Assembly (NCBI RefSeq): GCF_031143425.1
Contig: NC_090437.1
Span: forward strand, 1,172,766,863 to 1,172,830,862
DNA from: Pleurodeles waltl
Taxonomy: Eukaryota; Chordata; Amphibia; Caudata; Salamandridae
Length of the DNA: 64,000 nucleotides
Direction of reading: 5' to 3'
Positions 7,966 through 17,520 of this stretch are shown here, piece after piece. Under the pieces are notes generated by a model, which made no database searches, was not told where the DNA came from, and was given only the letters and a program-made list of their open reading frames with translations. Numbering within the stretch: position 1 is the first letter of the stretch; the number at the start of each line of letters is the position of its first letter. A program made the position numbers and the translations under genes.

Positions 7966-10624
7966 TGTAGGAAGTTGGCTCTGTATGCACTATTTCAAAG
8001 TAAGGAATAGTATGCATAGAGTCCAAGGGTTCCCCTTAGAGGTAAGATAGTGGTAAAAAGAGATAATACTAATGCTCTATTTTGTGGTAGTGTGGTCGAG
8101 CAGTAGGCTTATCAAAGGAGTAGTGTTAAGCATTTGTTGTACATACACACAGGCAATAAATGAGGAACACACACTCAGAGACAATTCCAGGCCAATAGGT
8201 TTTTGTATAGAAAAATATATTTTCTTAGTTTATTTTAAGAACCACAGGTTCAAATTTTACATGTAATATCTCAAATGAAAGGTACTGCAGGTAAGTACTT
8301 TAGGAACTTTGAATAATCACAATAGCATATATACTTTTCAAATAAAACACATATAGCTATTTTAAAACTAGACAGTGCAATTTTCACAGTTCCTAGGGTA
8401 GGTAAGTAATTGTTAGTTCTTGCAGGTAAGTAAACCACCTACGGGGTTCAAGTTTGGGTCCAAGGTAGCCCACCGTTGGGGGTTCAGAGCAAACCCAAAG
8501 TTACCACACCAGCAGCTCAGGGCCGGTCAGGTGCAGAGTTCAAAGTGGTGCCCAAAACGCATAGGCTTCAATGGAGAAGGGGGTGCCCCGGTTCCAGTCT
8601 GCCAGCAGGTAAGTACCCGCGTCTTCAGAGGGCAGACCAGGGGGGTTTTGTAGGGCACCGGGGGGGGACACAAGTTAGCACAGAAAGTACACCCTCAGCA
8701 GCACTGGGGCGGCCGGGTGCAGTGTGCAAACACACGTCGGGTTTTCAATTGGAATCAATGGGAGACCAAGGGGTCTCTTCAGCGATGCAGGCAGGCAAGG
8801 GGTCCTCGGGGTAGCCACCACCTGGGCAAGGGAGAGGGCCTCCTGGGGGTCACTCCTGCACTGGAGTTCCGATCCTTCAGGTCCTGGGGGCTGCGGGTGC
8901 AGGGTCTTTTCCAAGCGTCGGGATCTGAGAGTCAGGCAGTCGCGGTCAGGGGGAGCCTCAGGATTCCCTCTGCAGGCGTCGCTGTGGAGGCTCACGGGGG
9001 ACAACTTTGGTTACTCACAGTCTCGGAGTCGCCGGGGAGCCCTCCCTGAAGTGTTGTTTCTCCACAAGTCGAGCAGGGGGCGTCGGGTGCAGAGTTGCAA
9101 GTCTCACGCTTCTGGCGGGAAACGCAGTTGTTTTAAAGTTGCTCCTTTGGAAACAAAGTTGCAGTCTTGGGTGAACAGGGCCGCTGTTCTCAGGAGTTTC
9201 TTGGTCCACCTAGAGCAGGGCAGTCCTCTGAGGATTCAGAGGTCGCTGGTCCTGGGGAAAGCGTTGCTGGAGCAGTTTTCTTCCGAAGGGGGGAGACAGG
9301 CCGGTAGAGCTGGGGCCAAAGCAGTTGGTGTCTCCGTCTTCTCTGCAGGGTTTTTCAGCTCAGCAGTCCTCTTCTTCTTAGGATGCAGGAATCTGAGTTC
9401 CTAGGTTCAGGAGAGCCCTTAAATACTAAATTTAAGGGCGTGCTTAGGTCTGGGGGGTTAGTAGCCAATGGCTACTAGCCCTGAGGGTGGGTACACCCTC
9501 TTTGTGCCTCCTCCCAAGGGGACGGGGTCACATTCCTATCCCTATTGGGTGAATCCTCCATCTGCAAGATGGAGGATTTCTGAAAGTTAGAGTCCCCTCA
9601 GCTCAGGACACCTTAGGGGCTGTCCTGACTGGTCAGTGACTCCTCCTTGTTTTTCTCATTATCTCCTCCGGCCTTGCCGCCAAAAGTGGGGCCGTGGCCG
9701 GAGGGGGCAGGCAACTTCACTAGCTGGAATGCCCTGTGGTGCTGTAACAAAGGGGGTGAGCCTTTGAGGCTCACTGCCAGGTGTTACAGCTCCTGCAAGG
9801 GGGAGGTGATAAGCATCTCCACCCAGTGCAGGCTTTGTTACTAGCCACAGAGTGACAAAGCCACTCTCCCCATGTGGCCAGCAACATGTCTCGAGTGTGG
9901 CAGGCTGCTAAAACCAGTCAGCCTACACGGGTAGTTGGTTAAGGTTTCAGGGGGCACCTCTAAGGTGCCCTCTGGGGTGTATTTTACAATAAAATGTACA
10001 CTGGAATCAGTGTGCATTTATTGTGCTGAAAAGTTTGATACCAAACTTCCCAGTTTTCAGTGTAGCCATTATGGTGCTGTGGAGTTCGTGTTTGACAGAC
10101 TCCCAGACCATATACTCTTATGGCTACCCTGCACTTACAATGTCTAAGGTTTTGCTTAGACACTGTAGGGGCACAGTGCTCACCTATGGTATAGTGCACC
10201 CTGCCTTAGGGCTGTAAGGCCTGCTAGAGGGGTGACTTATCTATACTGCATAGGCAGTGTGAGGTTGGCATGGCACCCTGAGGGGAGTGCCATGTCGACT
10301 TACTCGTTTTGTCCTCACCAGCACACACAAGCTGGCAAGCAGTGTGTCTGTGCTGAGTGAGGCGTCCCCAGGGTGGCATAAGATATGCTGCAGCCCTTAG
10401 AGACCTTCCCTGGCATCAGGGCCCTTGGTACCAGGGGTTCCAGTTACAAGGGACTTACCTGGATGCCAGGGTGTGCCAACTGTGTAAACGAAAGTACAGG
10501 TTAGGGAAAGAACACTGGTGCTGGGGCCTGGTTAGCAGGCCTCAGCACACTTTCAAATCAAAACATAGCATCAGCAAAGGCAAAAAGTCAGGGGGTAACC
10601 ATGCCAAAGAGGCATTTCCTTACA
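7966..10624 (-). repeat. 5' LTR of the Gmr1-like element (mosaic)
   Basis: It runs 2659 bp from TGTAGGAAG to CCTTACA on the plus strand. Outside about 9545-10250 it shares diagnostic bases with the left LTR (for example the AATTGGAATC context near 8750 and GTAAACGAAAG near 10490). Inside that tract it matches the solo LTR at 35720-38387 at every diagnostic site I compared and lacks the 15-bp stretch present in its own mate. It would contain the element's promoter for minus-strand transcription. Confidence 0.92.
9415..9578 (-). promoter_or_regulatory. candidate LTR core promoter made of consecutive palindromes
   Basis: Reading toward lower coordinates, a TATA-like TATTTAAG lies within a perfect 10-bp inverted repeat GCCCTTAAAT/ATTTAAGGGC with a 5-base spacer (9415-9439). 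About 20 bp upstream on the minus strand is the 9-bp inverted repeat TAGTAGCCA/TGGCTACTA containing a CCAAT box. Next come GAGGGTG/CACCCTC (loop GGTA), CTCCC/GGGAG, and a 12-bp perfect hairpin AATCCTCCATCT/AGATGGAGGATT with loop GCA (9552-9578). The same chain occurs at 1665-1828 in the left LTR and 37185-37341 in the solo LTR, where the first has one change and the short CTCCC/GGGAG pair falls in a deletion. Promoter function is inference from TATA plus CCAAT spacing; start site would be near 9385. Confidence 0.4.
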
Positions 10625-10629
10625 GTCCT
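10625..10629. repeat. target-site duplication GTCCT, right copy
   Basis: Directly follows the terminal TTACA of the right LTR and matches 211-215. Removing one copy plus the element restores an in-phase piggyBac reading frame, so both LTRs belong to one integration. Confidence 0.93.
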
Positions 10630-11614
10630 CTTCAAGGGTTGTTTGGTTTTTAGGCAGTACATTCCTAGCAAGAGAGCATGTTATGTAATTAAATTGTATG
10701 TGCGGTCTGAAAGTAGTACAGGATGTGTGTATAATTTCTGGGTCTACACTGGTAGGGATTCCAGTATTGACCCCCCCTGGTCACCCCCCACTTTTGGAGT
10801 TACTGAGAAAATTGTGTGGGAACTTGGTAGATGACAGTTTAACAAAGGTCACCATTTGTATAGATAACTTCTACACTGGAGTGCAGTTGTTCAAGGAATT
10901 GTTTAAAGTGGACACTGTTGCTTGTGGCACAATTCGTTGTAACCAGAAAGCCTATCCAAGGGAGCTTGTCTGTAAAAAAAAAAAAAAAAAAAAAAAAATT
11001 GAGGGGGGCAGGGCAGTGCCTTGTGGAATGATGAGCTGCTAGCTTTGAAATTTTCAGACAGGAGGGATGTCTACATGCTAAGTACCATCCATGATGAGAG
11101 TAATTCCCCTGTGACTGTTTGGGGCCAGGTTGCTGAAGTGCGCAAACCGGTGTGCATTTTAGATTATAATAAGCACATGGGAGGTGTAGATAGAGTTGAT
11201 CAGAGGTTGGATTGGAACCTTATACTGCTATTCGTAAGTCTTACGTTTGGTATAAGAAGTTAGAAATTCACCTCTTCCACTTGGCAACTAGGATAGGTCT
11301 CCAGCGTCAAAGATGACATTTGTGAAATTTCAGGAGTCAGTGATAGAGAGCCTTATTGTGGTGGAACAGGAAAGAGTTCCTAGAGAAGCAGTGGTGCAGG
11401 AAGTGCCTAGATTGAAAGATCGCCACTTTGCTGAGCACATTCCTCCCACGCCCAAAAAGACTTTCCAGCTAAGAAATGTAGAGTCTGTGCTCGAAGAGGT
11501 ATCCGGAGGGAGACTCAAATGTACTGCCTAGATTGTCCTTCAAAGCCTGGGCTGTGTGTGGGTGGTTGTTTCAAGAATTACCACACCCAGAAGAATTACT
11601 GGGAACTACCATGA
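10630..11614 (+). pseudogene. piggyBac transposase, C-terminal fragment with zinc finger
   Basis: This continues the transposase split by the Gypsy insertion. It starts with FKGCLVFRQYIPSKRA and runs through a part with the second catalytic aspartate (CIDNFYTG) and the third (HMGGVDRVDQ), ending in the cysteine-rich C-terminal domain (CRVC, then paired Cys and a His) and a TGA stop at 11612-11614. Frame changes are visible near 10825, in the poly-A run 10975-10998, near 11210, near 11300 and near 11475. The poly-A tract looks like slippage expansion. All three catalytic Asp codons survive although the frame does not. The copy is therefore old but recently enough active that most codons are still readable. 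Confidence 0.88.
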
Positions 11615-12110
11615 GTGTAAACTGCCTGTTTTATATTTTCATGTGTTCAGTTTCATGGTTGGCATTTCTGTCAGGTGCTTATTTAGAGCTTTTGTGTTTG
11701 TAGTTTTGTAATTATTTCTAATTAGTTAGCGATGCCTTTGTGTGTGGAGTGGCGCTTGGCTTGCGGTGTAAATATTGACTTGCTGTTGGCTACTGCAACA
11801 CACTGCCAGCCAAACGCCAGTCCACACACTCCCATTAGCTGGTGTGATTGCTGTATCAGGCATGTGGGCATATGTCAGTGATGGGCCCTTGAGTGGCGCT
11901 GTCTGTCGATGCAAGTGTTGTAATGTGCTGGGCCCGTGGCTGGCATCGTGGATGGTCTTGTGCATGTCATGTATGAAAAGTGTGTGAATGGACTGTAAAG
12001 CGGTTGGTGCCTTGTCGTGGCTTTACAGCTCACGAGCTGTGAGTCATTGGTTCAGTTATTTGGCCTTTCAGTTATTAACAGTGCATTTCATTTTTGTGAA
12101 ATCTCTTGTT

Positions 12111-12116
12111 AATAAA
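12111..12116 (+). promoter_or_regulatory. AATAAA polyadenylation signal of the piggyBac transcript
   Basis: AATAAA lies about 500 bases after the transposase stop in the same orientation. It is the first such hexamer I see after the gene, so it is a reasonable 3' end signal. Use in vivo is inference. Confidence 0.45.
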
Positions 12117-12396
12117 ATTTGATCCACTGAACCATCACTCACCCTCGTGCCAAATCCAACCAGTATGTGTGGTAAAAATGACAAAACCTGCTCCGCTGTA
12201 ATCAGGCATCGCAGCACACCTGTGACACGGTAGGTGTCTCGGGTGGGACCCTGATGATGAAGCATGCCACCAACTTTTCACAATTTTAGTGTTTGGAACA
12301 TCACATAAGTACGTGGACACATCAAAATGATCTATTGCAAAACTACCTGTGTTTGGGTGGGGGGGGGGCTCTGTTTTTGGTCTCGGGTGCAGCCTT

Positions 12397-13020
12397 CATC
12401 TAGGGAAACCTACCAAACCCAGACATGTTTTAAAAATAGACACCCCAAGGAGTCCAAGGAGGTGTGGCTTGCCTTGATCCCCCAACATTTTCTTACCCAT
12501 ACTCCTCTGCAAACCTCACAATTTGCTTAAAAAAGCATATTTTCCTCACTTTTCTTTGTAGGATCACCGCTGCAGCACAAATTTCCTACCACCCAGCGTT
12601 CCCATCTGTCTCCCAAGTAAAATGATACCTCACTTGTGTGGGTCCCCAAAGCAGAGTCAGCCTAAAAGATGTATAAAAGAAAAATATGTGCTTATCAACT
12701 CGCTGTGCTATCCCCTCAATCTCTACAGGTTTTTGGCATTTTTCTGTTGCAGGCACCTGGGCCACCCCCACAAGTGAGGTACCATTTTTATCGGGAGACT
12801 TGGGGGGACGCTGGGTGGAAGGAAATTTGTGGCTCCTCTCAGATTCCAGAACTTTCTGTCACCGAAATGAGAGGAAAAAGTGTTTTTTTGGCCGAATTAT
12901 GAGGTTTGCAAAGGATTCTGAGTAACAGAACCTGGTCAGAGCCCCACAAGTCACCCCATCTTGGATTCCCCTAGGTGTCTAGTTTTCAAAAATGCGCAGG
13001 TCTGCTAGGTTTCCCTAGGT
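12397..13020. repeat. large imperfect inverted repeat inside the piggyBac 3' region
   Basis: Arm one (about 12397-12644) reads CTAGGGAAACCTACCAAAC at its outer end and CTCACTTGTGTGGGT at its inner end. Arm two (about 12765-13020) carries the same landmarks in reverse complement: CACAAGTGAGG at its inner end and CTAGGTTTCCCTAGG at its outer end. The landmarks between them also match in order. The arms are about 250 bp with a spacer of about 120 bp. A further direct copy of the inner motif (CACAAGTGAGGTACCATTTT) lies at about 13141. Arms diverge with several small indels. Confidence 0.7.
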
Positions 13021-13511
13021 GCCGGCTGAGCTAGAGGCCAAAATCTACAGCTAGGCAGTTTGCAAACAACATGTCAGATTTCAATGTAAAAATGTGATGT
13101 GTCCATTTTGTGTTTCCTGTCGCGAGCATTAGGCCTACCCACACAAGTGAGGTACCATTTTTATCGGGAGACTTGGGGGAACACAGAATAGCAAAACAAG
13201 TGTTATTGCCCCTTGTCTTTCTTGACATTTTTTCCTCCCGAATGTAAGACAGTGTGTAAAAAAAAGACATCTATTTGGGAAAAGCCCTGTAATTCACATG
13301 CTAGTATGGGCACCCCGAAATTCAGAGATGTGCAAATACCCACTGCTTCTCAACACCTTATCTTGTGCCCATTTTGGAAATACAAAAGTTTTCTTAATTC
13401 CTATTTTTCACTTTTTATATTTCAGCAAATTATTTGCTGTATACCCGGTATAGAATGAAAACCCATTGCAAGGTGCAGCTCATTTATTGGCTCTGGGTAC
13501 CTAGGGTTCTT

Positions 13512-14128
13512 TTTTTATTTTTTTTTATTTTTATTATAGTTTTGAACTTATCAGTAACATTGATATGGTAAATTCTTCAACTGTTCACCCATACCCCCCT
13601 CCATCCCCACATGCATTTACATTTGTATAATACGATTCATAGTTGACAAGTCTCATTAGGTAAATTTTTATGTTCTCTCTTCGCAAGCATTAGGTTTCGG
13701 GTGTAGTGTCTGGCTCTGCTTCGGAGTCCGAGGTGGGTGTGTTCACTTCTGCGGCGTATGTTTTTGGTGTCTTCAGCTTCTCAAGTATTGAGTCCCACTG
13801 TGTGGCATTGTCTCTGGGTCTTTGCCCTCGTAGTGCTTCTCGCAGCAATACTACTCCTTCCATGTCTGCCCATTTCTCCAATATGTTTTGCCATCTGTTT
13901 ACTTGTGGACCTGCCGGGGCGCCTTCCAATTTGAGGTGATTTCTCTTCTGGCAAGGATCAGAGCAAGGTCTATGAACCTGTTGGATATTTTAAGGGCTGC
14001 AGGATGTGGAAAGTCCCCCAATATGGCCATTGTTGGGGACTTGTTCAGTGTTCTATCGGTACAAGCTGAGATTTTTTCGAGTATCTCTTCCAAGTATGAG
14101 TTAAGCTGGGGGAAACTCCAGAGCATGA
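13512..14128 (-). mobile_element. 5'-truncated L1-like LINE (ORF2 C terminus plus tail)
   Basis: On the minus strand two overlapping open segments (about 14128-13899 and 13929-13690, one frame change between them) read like the C terminus of an L1/Tx1-type ORF2. Landmarks are IMLWSFPQLNSYLEEIL, then IDLALILARREITSNWKAP, then WQNILEKWADME, and an acidic tail with a stop near 13690. The minus-strand 3' end is A-rich (plus strand T-rich run at 13511-13545), as expected for target-primed reverse transcription. It sits inside the piggyBac 3' region: the sequence on both sides belongs to the transposon. I could not define a convincing target duplication. Only the last 150 or so codons remain. Confidence 0.75.
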
Positions 14129-14777
14129 TGAACCTAGAAGCCCTATATATCCCCGCAACCAGAAGAGTCCAGCAGACGTAACGGTATATTGCTTTCAAAA
14201 ATCTGACATCGCAGGAAAAAGTTAGAGTAAAACGTGGAGAAAAATTGCTGGTTTTTTACCTCAATTTCAATTTTTTATTTAATTTCAGCTGTTATTTTCA
14301 GTAGGAAACGCTTGTAGGCTCTACACAAATGACCCCTTGCTGAATTCAGAATTTTGTCTACTTTTCAGAAACGTTTAGCTTTCTGGGATCCAGCATTGGT
14401 TTCTCACCCATTTCTGTCACTAACTGGAAGGAGGCTGAAAGCACAAAAATAGTAAAAATGGGGTATGTCCCAGTAAAATGTCAAAATTGTGTTGAAAAAT
14501 TGGGTTTTCTAATTCAAGTCTGCCTGTTCCTGAAAGCTGGGAAGATGGTGATCTTACCACCACAAACCCTTTGTTGATGCCATTTTCAGGAAAAAAATTA
14601 CAAGCCTTCTTCTGCAGCCCTTTTTCCCCATTTTATTTTTAAAAAACAAACTTTTCGCTGTATTTTGGCTAATTTCTTGGTCTCCTTCAGGGTACCCCAC
14701 AAAGTCTGGGTACCTCTTAGAATCCCTAGGATGTTGGAAAAAAAGGACGCACATTTGGCATGGGTAGCTTATGTGGA

Positions 14778-14873
14778 GAAAAAGTTATGAGGGCCTAAGC
14801 GCAAACTGCCCCAAATAGCCAAAAAAAAGGCTCGGCATAGGAGGGGGAAAAGGCCTGGCAGCGAAGGGGTTAA
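14778..14873 (+). repeat. piggyBac right terminus and TTAA target site
   Basis: The end reads GGCAGCGAAGGGG followed by TTAA (14870-14873). In reverse complement this starts TTAA-CCCCTTCGCTGCC, a typical piggyBac layout of TTAA directly abutting a short terminal inverted repeat. The partner repeat should lie left of the window, so inversion cannot be verified here. Confidence 0.7.
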
Positions 14874-16789
14874 CAAATGTCCCGGATTGACAGCAAAAGT
14901 AAGAGATGAAAAGTTATCAGGCTGGACTTACACAGGAACCTGGAGAGAGCTAAATGTGTTCAAACCTTACCCCAAGGGGCGAAGAAAATACTGACATTTG
15001 CATCAGTGCACGTATACAGACACACACAGCTCACTAACATGAACTGGTTAAGCACAGTCGCAACATGGAAAATCCATACCCCACCAAGTGGGTAGCTACA
15101 GGGATAAACCACAAAATGGTACCCAGACCTTAAGTCCATATAATTCAGGAGTTTAACTTCTCTAGGATGTAAATACACAAACATGAGGGGATGTAAGCAA
15201 CATGGTGTTGAGAGGTTAGGGGGAGGTTAGACTAGGGAACCTTAACTAATTCTCTCATTATCTATCTCACTAACTAGATCACTATCTCTCTCTCATTCTC
15301 CACAAGAAGGTCACTCCCCCTTGATAACAGCCTGCAAATCACATGACCTGCACTAGTCATCAGAGTCGAGGCACACAGTTTCATGCCATCTCATCACACA
15401 AACAGATCTAAACTTTATTTTCCACACAGGAAGCAAACCGTTCGATAGAGGCCGGTACAGTAACATAAACGCTTACATAATCTCGGTATTTCCAAACATG
15501 CATGGGTTGATGCCGATTGCCTACATTTCAGAGCAACACAAAGAGGGAACAGATTCGATATTTCGTCACGAACGTGTCTGGACACTTTGTTCATTTTCAC
15601 TAAGCTTCGGAAATCTTCCCCTCACATTTGGTGGGTTTAGAAAGCATTCCCTGCTCTTGGATACATCTGTCCCCACTTTAGGACAGCAACTGACTGCAGG
15701 GTGTGTGCATCATTGTCTTCAGATAATGTGCTGCCAAGCAACCTGTGTCAACACACAATCATAATCCTTTTATGGCTTTCAATCTCATAACCTGCCCTTA
15801 AAGAGGTCTGGCTTGGGATGGGTGTTAAACGGCTTAAAGTGGAACAAAAACAAGCAATATTGTAGAATATTGTTGGCAAGAGCAAATGTGTGTGGTCACC
15901 AAGGACTGCCATCAACAATAGATATCCGACGTGGATGGAATCATTTCAAATCCTTTGTATTTGTGAGAGTCTCAAAGGGCTTTTTCAACAATGTGGGCTT
16001 CATTAGGAGAGTAATATTTTCCAAACCCATGACTTGCAGTGTGGGCATAAAGAGCCATTGGGCGAGTTCTTCACTGAAGTCTCAGCATTAATTACTACAT
16101 ACTCAATAAATAGTAAAATAAATCTGATAATAATGCAATTCTGTATTAATTAACTTAATTTCTTAAACTAAAGCATGATTGTAGCCAGACAAAGGTTGAT
16201 TCATGCAGATAAAAATCAGTCTATGCACGATTCAAAAGGAATTTGTCAAAATAGATTTAAAAAAAAAAAATACCACTGTGCATAAGCCCACGACTCCTCC
16301 AAAAAAGCAAGTAACTTACAACATAAAATGCATGTCTTACTGTTTTTGAGCTGGGCTCTGCTTTGCATGGTCAACGGGCCAGTTGAGACAATTAGGACGC
16401 CATGATGGGAGGGCAGCTTACTGTCCTACAGTATAGGATGACTGCAAGAAGACGACAGCAAATGTCAGCCTAGAGGCAAAGGGATGGTGCTGGCTCTGTG
16501 GATGGGACAAACAAGTCCCTCCTTACAGTTCTCATTCTCGGACACTACTGCCACAAAGGAGCTTTCCTGGAACAACCCTACTCTTTTACACTGTTCAGTT
16601 AACTTTCAATCATGGTTACTGGAATTTATTTGATAGGGGTGGACAAACTTGTGGCAGGGTTGGCTCTCTTATGCTGCAAGAAAAGGCAAATTATGCAGCA
16701 CATTTTGTGATAACATTACTTACATTTTTTACTGATGTTAACACTAGTTAGTCCCAGTTTACCACCCAAACACATCAATAAGCAACTGA
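14874..16789. other. non-coding stretch, nothing recognised
   Basis: Flank of the piggyBac insertion. No convincing gene, RNA or named repeat. The part about 16000-16270 is very A/T-rich with several TAAT/ATTA cores and ends in a 12-base A-run near 16260. Confidence 0.5.
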
Positions 16790-17520
16790 AAGAAGTTGGG
16801 CCCAACCCCCAAAACCACAATACACGCCCACAAACTTGGCATCATCTTCGACAGCCAGCTCTCCATGAAGAAGCAGGTCAACACCGTCTCCTCTGCTTGC
16901 TTCCTCACCCTTCGAATGCTCAGGAAGATCTTCAGATGGCTGCCACCCAACATCAGACGAACAGTCACACAAGCTCTTGTCACCAGCAGTCTAGACTACG
17001 GCAACTCCCTCTACATTGAAACCACCACCCAACTCACAACGAAATTCTGGATTATCCAGAACACTGCAGCCAGACTCATCCTTGACTTCCCCAGATGGAC
17101 TCGCATCATCCCTCACCTCAGGAAACTCCACTATCTATCAGTCGCAAAGACATGCCAGTTCAAGCTTCTCACCCACGCTTTCAAGGCACTAAACAACGAA
17201 GGACCGGAGTAGCTCACTCAAGTGAAGTTGCACCAACATACAAGGAAACTTCTCTCAGACTCCCTCTCCCTAGCAGCCACACGTTGCATCCACGGGTGGA
17301 CAGTGGAGGCCTCTGCTTTTCCCACCTGGAGGCTTAAGAACTGGAACAACCTCCTCCTGCACCTCAGAGCCTCACCACCACTCCAGCATTTCAGGAAGGA
17401 CCTCAAGACTTGGATGTTCAACCAATAGAAGAACTGGCAGTTTGTCCTCCCAGCGCCTTGTGACCCTCATGGGTGATGCAGCCGTGCTCTACAAATTCGA
17501 TTGATTCAACCTTCCAGAAG
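16790..17520 (+). mobile_element. CR1/L2-type LINE, 3' end of reverse transcriptase ORF
   Basis: An open segment (16796-17212) reads the C-terminal part of a CR1/L2-like RT ORF: HKLGIIFDSQLSMKKQV, then RKIFRWLPPNIRRTV, then ALVTSSLDYGNSLY, IIQNTAARLI and LRKLHYLSVAKTCQFK. After a stop and a frame change near 17212, the second segment (17222-17428) ends in the typical WNNLLLHLRASPPLQHFRKD and LKTWMFNQ block with a stop. A short 3' UTR follows containing CCTTGTGACCCTCATGGGTG and a TTGATT-type tail. The copy is truncated at its 5' end and decayed. Strand is plus. The precise clade (CR1, L2 or relatives) cannot be settled by eye. Confidence 0.85.

Larger units (their letters stand above)
216..10624 (-). 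mobile_element. full-length Gmr1-like Ty3/Gypsy LTR retrotransposon
   Basis: A 10.4 kb element has two LTRs of about 2.67 kb in the same orientation (216-2888 and 7966-10624), a primer-binding-site-like sequence beside the right LTR, a G-run polypurine tract beside the left LTR, and coding on the minus strand. Reading 5' to 3' (right to left) the order is gag with SCAN-like capsid and zinc knuckle, aspartic protease, integrase, reverse transcriptase, RNase H. Placing integrase before RT is the diagnostic feature of Gmr1-type elements; canonical Gypsy has it last. Gag is open; pol has frame changes near 6325, 5108 and 4210 and a stop at 4732-4734. The copy is defective but well preserved. Confidence 0.9.
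1..14873 (+). mobile_element. piggyBac DNA transposon, left end outside window, interrupted twice
   Basis: A piggyBac-superfamily transposon fills the first 14.9 kb once later insertions are subtracted. Its transposase remnant lies at 3-215 and 10630-11614, a polyadenylation signal follows at 12111, and a long AT-rich 3' region ends in the piggyBac target tetranucleotide TTAA at 14870-14873, just after the end sequence GGCAGCGAAGGGG. The left terminus is not in the window. A Gypsy retrotransposon (216-10624) and a LINE fragment (13512-14128) were inserted later. The transposase has several frame breaks, so the copy is dead. Family assignment rests on the transposase motifs and TTAA; the extent of the 3' region is inferred from the TTAA and the continuous repeat character. 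Confidence 0.85.
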
